Assembly (NCBI GenBank): GCA_002694025.1
Contig: NZKX01000024.1
Span: 1 to 8,817, forward strand
Direction of reading: 5' to 3'
DNA: 8,817 nt
DNA from: Fidelibacterota bacterium
GTDB lineage: Bacteria > Marinisomatota > Marinisomatia > Marinisomatales > UBA1611
The first letter of the stretch is position 1; every line of letters starts with the position of its first letter. The position numbers and the translations under genes were made by a program. Shown here piece by piece: positions 5,347-8,817 of the stretch. The notes under the pieces were generated by a model. The model saw only the letters and a list, made by a program, of their open reading frames with translations. It was not told the DNA's origin and ran no database searches.

Positions 5347-8300
5347 CATTAACGGCCAACCAGTATTAACTAATTGCCTAGAACTAGGGTCATGGAAAAC
5401 ATGTACTTGAAAATCATGAGTTGATGTCGCTCCGTGCTCATCAATTGCCATCACTATAAAGTCATTCATCCCTAATTGGTTTTTGCGGGGGGTCCATTCT
5501 AAAACCGCTTTCTTTTTATCAAATCGAGCATACTTTGGCAACCTAACTGCCCTATAAGCAACCTTATCTCCATTCAAGTCTTCGGTAGTTACTTTATATC
5601 TCCAAGAGTGACCTGTCAATCCAACTGGTTTAGGATTGGATACTACCGTAGGTGCATTATTTACAAATATTTTCCCTACCTGGGTATCTGTCCCAAAACC
5701 ATCGCTCACTGCAACCTCAAAAGTGTTATTATTAATCTGTGCAGCTTTGGGAACCCATAGTATCTTCCCATACCGATCCATTTGCATTCCATGTGGACCT
5801 TTCATCAAAGAAAACTCTAAAGATGCGTTTTTATTTTTGTCATCTACTCGAACTTGATATTTAAACAACTCACCAACTAACCCCATATGAGGAGGATTAG
5901 ATACAATAGTTGGAAGTTGATTTGCATATATTTCAAAAGTTTGTTCATCCTTACTATATCCATCTGAAGCAACAACTGTTACTCTGTGGGCATCTGTTTG
6001 ATCAACGGTCGGTGTCCAGCGAATGGTTCCTGATGAACGATCAATTTCCATTCCCTCTGGAAAATCTAAAAGGCTAAATCTTGTAGGACTTACACGTTCC
6101 ACAATGACGCGAGGTGGCTTCCCTTTATTCCCATGGAAGAACTCCCAAAGAAAATCTTTTACTTTTATGGTTCTACCATCTATAGTTTTAAGTAAAACCC
6201 ATAGCCTATCATCTTCGAAAAAAACCGAATGAGTATACCTTTTTAGGTTTAATCTAGAAACTAAGGAGTCGGCAGGATATTTAGGATCAACGTAATAGAT
6301 TGCTTCTGCATTATGCCAATCACCAAGAAATCTATCTATATTTGCGAGCGCTACATCATCTGTGATGTTTATTGAAAACATTCTAATATTTGAAAGGTCT
6401 TCAATTTTAACAACTCTTTTAAAAGGAAGAAGAGAACCTTGATTTTTATCATTTATAATAAGTGGGTATGCATATTCTTCTCCTACAGTAGCGGACATTT
6501 TTGGTACGGAAACAATATTTATAGGAGAATTAACAAAAAATTCTGCTTCAATAATTCTGGATTCACGTCCATCTGATATTTCGATCTCTAATTGGTGAAA
6601 ATCTAATTCATTAATTGTAGGCTCCCAACGTAAAAATCCAGAATGTGGGTCCATTCGCATACCAGATGGTAATTTATTAGCAGTGAAAATCAATGGGTCA
6701 TTTTTATTGGGATCATAAACATCTAATTCAAAGTCCCATATCCCTCCTACGCTTATTGTGTTCATAATAGTTGGAGCATTCTTAATCACTGGAGGATGAT
6801 TAACGAAAAGACTAACGAATTGAGAATCTGTAGCAACACCATGGCTAGCAACAATGGCATATTTAACAGTATCTACCTGCAAAGGGTTAGGAGTCCATGA
6901 TATTGTTCCATCAGGATGTAATACCATTCCTTCAGGCCCGGTAAACAACTTGTAATTAATTTTTTGATCAGCTTTTTGTTTCCATACTTTAACCGAATAT
7001 GAGTATTTTTCGCCTACGCTAGCTCTTTTAGGCGCTGAGGAAAGAATTTTTACTCCCGCTCTCGAAAATAGTTGAAACTCTTGGGCGGTTCTTTGAAAAC
7101 CATCAGTCGCAATTAATCTCACATCATAAACTTCAACATGAGAACTATCGGTTTCCCAATATACAATGTCATTTTCGATAAACATGCCCTCTGGGTAAAC
7201 CTCAAGTTCTAGTCTAACATTAGCATCTTTGTTTAGATCTTGAACAATTGGCTCATAGCTAAATTTTGAACCAGCTATAAATTCTGTAATAGTTGGCTCT
7301 GTTAAAAATCTTGGAGAATCATTTACGTAAACCCAAATACTTTCATCTCTACTCTCAAGTACGGGTGTAGATTTAAAAATTTGTTTGTCTTCACTAGAGC
7401 CGGTTGTTGCCTCCATAATCTCATCAACCTTCATTCTTACCATGTATGAAATTGGGAAAGCATCCAATTGTTTTTCAGATGGGATCCAATTGATAGCCTT
7501 ACTTTCATATAAAAAGTACATACCCTTTGGAGGCTGATTTTCCCATCTAAAACTATAAAACTCATCGGATGAATCTTTGGGTATCTCATACAAAAATGGC
7601 TGTCCAGGCCTTAAAATATATCTGGGTAGAACATGTTTCGGAAGTATTTGACCAAGAGATTCTTTTGGTTTAGGCATTTTTGGTGCCTCTAATGATCTAA
7701 CTATCTTTTTTGGAATAGTGATCTTCGGCTGTTCTTTTAAAACTCTTCCTTCCTTTTGATTTAGATTGATAGTATTTGGAATATAATTACTTGGTGATTC
7801 TCCAAGGTCTGTAATTATTCTTTGCTCTTGTTGAGGTTCAAGTGGTTTGGTGTCGGCTGGATCAACGTCAAAATAGGTTTCTGATGTTTCAGGTCTTATA
7901 TCTTCTGCAACAGAAAGAAGACTTGGTAATTGTTTTTGAATGAAATCAGATGTTACTAAATATCCTTGATCTAGCTTATCTGATTTTTTACCTAACTGAA
8001 TAACATATGTTGAATTTATTAAACCGTCCCAGCCTGAGACTATAACATTGCCATTATAAACTCCGGACTTCATCATTGGCAAAATGGAAAAAACCTGTAT
8101 TTCATCTGGTACTTTTCTCATGGCATTTTCAATATTATTAACACCTCCATCTTTCCCAGAAATTAATGTTAATGCATTTATTTCAGATGATAATGTTAAT
8201 ATATCTTTATATGTGTCTTGATTGAAATCTGCGACACATACTTGAGTTAGAGGCCCTGTAGAAATTGGAAGGAGATCGATAACTAATGTTGCAGGAGTTA

Positions 8301-8817
8301 AAGTAAAAGCAACTATATCTCCTGAATTAAATGAAACTAAAACATCTAAAAACCCATCAGAGTCCCAATCAGTAAGTTCTAGTGAATGAGTTAAAATACC
8401 ACTTATGCCTTCTATTTCCTTTTTTACTAAATGACCCGAATCAAAAACTCCACCAATATTATAAAAAGGTTGAGCTTTAATTATGTTCCCATCAGGGCTA
8501 AAAGCAACAACATCATCATAGCCATCATAGTCATAATCTAATGTTGCGATATACAATAATCCTGACCCGACTAATAATTGATCAGGTCTGATTTTTTTAA
8601 TTACTGATAAACCTGTAGGAGAAGATCCTACAATGGCAAAACCTCTAAATGGACTTCCTAAAGAAAGAACTATTTCTTGTTCACCATCAGCATCATGATC
8701 TAATAATTGAAAATTATTACATCTAAGAGATTTATTTTCTTTCCCAATATCTAAGCTAGCAGATGGTATTTCGGAAAAATGAGTGCCATCCCAATCATAA
8801 GTTGCAATAAACACATG
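5299..8817 (-). CDS. Giant FG-GAP/VCBS plus He_PIG Ig-like repeat envelope protein, 5' partial
   Basis: The frame is open to the window edge, and a His codon (8817-8815) precedes the GTG at 8814, so the GTG is probably internal and the true start lies outside. Residue numbers here count from that GTG. Residues 1-290 form an FG-GAP/VCBS block with calcium-loop motifs DHDADG (39), DYDYDG (93), DWDSDG (149) and a weaker DFNQDT (196). Residues 300-400 are a Pro/Lys/Glu-rich linker. Residues 400-1140 hold about seven Ig-like modules marked by P-x-GM...I/L-x-W-x-P cores near 429, 541, 627, 716, 919, 1007 and 1093. A helix at about 1152-1169 ends the protein. No catalytic domain is recognised. Such architecture is typical of exported adhesion or scaffold proteins (inference). 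It is convergent with lpxK, sharing 48 nt, and has no visible operon partner. Confidence 0.9.
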   Translation of the reverse strand, partial: HVFIATYDWDGTHFSEIPSASLDIGKENKSLRCNNFQLLDHDADGEQEIVLSLGSPFRGFAIVGSSPTGLSVIKKIRPDQLLVGSGLLYIATLDYDYDGYDDVVAFSPDGNIIKAQPFYNIGGVFDSGHLVKKEIEGISGILTHSLELTDWDSDGFLDVLVSFNSGDIVAFTLTPATLVIDLLPISTGPLTQVCVADFNQDTYKDILTLSSEINALTLISGKDGGVNNIENAMRKVPDEIQVFSILPMMKSGVYNGNVIVSGWDGLINSTYVIQLGKKSDKLDQGYLVTSDFIQKQLPSLLSVAEDIRPETSETYFDVDPADTKPLEPQQEQRIITDLGESPSNYIPNTINLNQKEGRVLKEQPKITIPKKIVRSLEAPKMPKPKESLGQILPKHVLPRYILRPGQPFLYEIPKDSSDEFYSFRWENQPPKGMYFLYESKAINWIPSEKQLDAFPISYMVRMKVDEIMEATTGSSEDKQIFKSTPVLESRDESIWVYVNDSPRFLTEPTITEFIAGSKFSYEPIVQDLNKDANVRLELEVYPEGMFIENDIVYWETDSSHVEVYDVRLIATDGFQRTAQEFQLFSRAGVKILSSAPKRASVGEKYSYSVKVWKQKADQKINYKLFTGPEGMVLHPDGTISWTPNPLQVDTVKYAIVASHGVATDSQFVSLFVNHPPVIKNAPTIMNTISVGGIWDFELDVYDPNKNDPLIFTANKLPSGMRMDPHSGFLRWEPTINELDFHQLEIEISDGRESRIIEAEFFVNSPINIVSVPKMSATVGEEYAYPLIINDKNQGSLLPFKRVVKIEDLSNIRMFSINITDDVALANIDRFLGDWHNAEAIYYVDPKYPADSLVSRLNLKRYTHSVFFEDDRLWVLLKTIDGRTIKVKDFLWEFFHGNKGKPPRVIVERVSPTRFSLLDFPEGMEIDRSSGTIRWTPTVDQTDAHRVTVVASDGYSKDEQTFEIYANQLPTIVSNPPHMGLVGELFKYQVRVDDKNKNASLEFSLMKGPHGMQMDRYGKILWVPKAAQINNNTFEVAVSDGFGTDTQVGKIFVNNAPTVVSNPKPVGLTGHSWRYKVTTEDLNGDKVAYRAVRLPKYARFDKKKAVLEWTPRKNQLGMNDFIVMAIDEHGATSTHDFQVHVFHDPSSRQLVNTGWPLMLTFVGVVFAWGMAQI
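5305..5364 (-). other. C-terminal transmembrane helix of the giant protein
   Basis: The last 20 residues, beginning GWPLMLTFVGVV, are hydrophobic and end within three residues of the stop, with no basic cluster after the helix. There is no LPXTG motif and no T9SS-type C-terminal domain. It looks like a tail anchor. The coding bases of this helix lie mostly inside the overlap with lpxK. Confidence 0.7.
5395..7617 (-). repeat. About seven tandem He_PIG/cadherin-like Ig modules
   Basis: A signature recurs: P-x-GM, about five residues, a G, then I/L-x-W-x-P, about 17 residues, then V-x-SDG or a variant. Cores are PKGMYF (429), PEGMFI (541), PEGMVL (627), PSGMRM (716), PEGMEI (919), PHGMQM (1007) and the diverged PKYARF (1093). 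Module starts often follow NxPP or NxAP plus a VG-E-x-Y pattern. Most units are 80 to 90 residues apart; the 716 to 919 interval is about twice that because of an inserted segment. Confidence 0.8.
6079..6447 (-). other. Non-repeat insertion inside the fifth Ig-like module
   Basis: Between the A-strand part of the module (VGEEYAYPLIINDKNQ, ending near residue 792) and its core (FSLLDFPEGMEID, from 913) lie about 120 residues that do not follow the repeat. They contain segments such as NIDRFLGDW, AEAIYYVDPKYP and VFFEDDRLWVLL, with a mix of predicted helix and strand character. I do not recognise the fold. Confidence 0.55.
7630..7917 (-). other. Low-complexity Pro/Lys/Glu-rich linker between propeller and Ig modules
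   Basis: Residues 300-395 of the giant protein contain no recognisable fold: acidic at first (near 304-333), then basic and proline-rich (near 358-394, with repeated PK and KP pairs). It probably acts as a flexible spacer. It may also mark a fusion point between two ancestral parts (inference). Confidence 0.6.
7945..8817 (-). other. FG-GAP/VCBS calcium-loop repeat block
   Basis: Four DxDxDG-type loops followed by hydrophobic strand residues recur every 47 to 56 residues: LLDHDADGEQEIVLSLG, LDYDYDGYDDVVAF, LTDWDSDGFLDVLVSF and VADFNQDTYKDILTL. The fourth has Thr where Gly is usual. A fifth, degenerate unit near residues 240-270 (VIVSGWDG) may close the visible part. FG-GAP units build beta-propellers with bound calcium; further blades probably lie upstream of the window. 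Confidence 0.85.

Noticed and set aside
8812..8814. GTG at 8814 as the start codon of the giant minus-strand gene
   Set aside because: The frame stays open to the window edge, and the encoded sequence already lies inside an FG-GAP-type repeat unit at that point. No signal peptide follows the GTG, as would be expected for this type of protein, so the gene is treated as 5' partial.
1..8817. Mobile element, defence system or other novel accessory system
   Set aside because: I found no transposase, integrase, nuclease, toxin-antitoxin pair, tRNA or terminal inverted repeats. The window reads as core envelope biosynthesis genes plus two membrane or surface proteins.

Overview
This is an AT-rich bacterial window that is almost fully coding. 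A complete tail-end set of Raetz-pathway enzymes (lpxB, a DUF374 acyltransferase and lpxK) marks the source as a Gram-negative organism that makes lipid A. The gene style (lipid A genes with an embedded Gfo/Idh oxidoreductase, and a very large FG-GAP plus Ig-like repeat protein) suggests the FCB side of the bacterial tree, possibly a marine lineage such as Marinimicrobia/SAR406. That placement is an inference from gene content and base composition, not something the sequence proves.

Layout. (1) Positions 1-105, plus strand: the last 34 codons of ychF, ending in the typical TGS-domain C-terminus. (2) 119-805, minus strand: an unrecognised four-helix membrane protein with a long charged linker and an extremely acidic Asp/Glu/Tyr tail, convergent with ychF. 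(3) 806-946: a divergent intergenic region with an imperfect 16-bp palindrome flanked by A and T runs, a smaller perfect palindrome, and weak promoter candidates on both strands. (4) 947-5346, plus strand: a compact five-gene operon of Gfo/Idh oxidoreductase, ICMT/PEMT-type membrane methyltransferase, lpxB, DUF374 acyltransferase and lpxK. The first junction shares one base (TAATG), the third is an ATGA overlap, and the others are 9 and 22 nt apart. (5) 5299-8817, minus strand: the C-terminal 1172 codons of a giant envelope protein whose start lies beyond the window. It has an FG-GAP/VCBS propeller-like block, a Pro/Lys/Glu-rich linker, about seven He_PIG-like Ig modules and one C-terminal membrane helix. 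Its 3' end overlaps the 3' end of lpxK by 48 nt.

How the genes fit together. LpxB makes the lipid A disaccharide, LpxK phosphorylates it at the 4' position, and DUF374 proteins are membrane-associated acyltransferase homologues often found beside these genes. The Gfo/Idh enzyme may be a GnnA-like UDP-GlcNAc 3-dehydrogenase, which would imply 3-amino lipid A. The small membrane methyltransferase translated in the same operon is the least explained member and suggests an extra lipid or envelope methylation step. waaA (Kdo transferase), often found between the DUF374 gene and lpxK, is absent at that position. The two minus-strand genes are membrane or surface proteins of unknown function.
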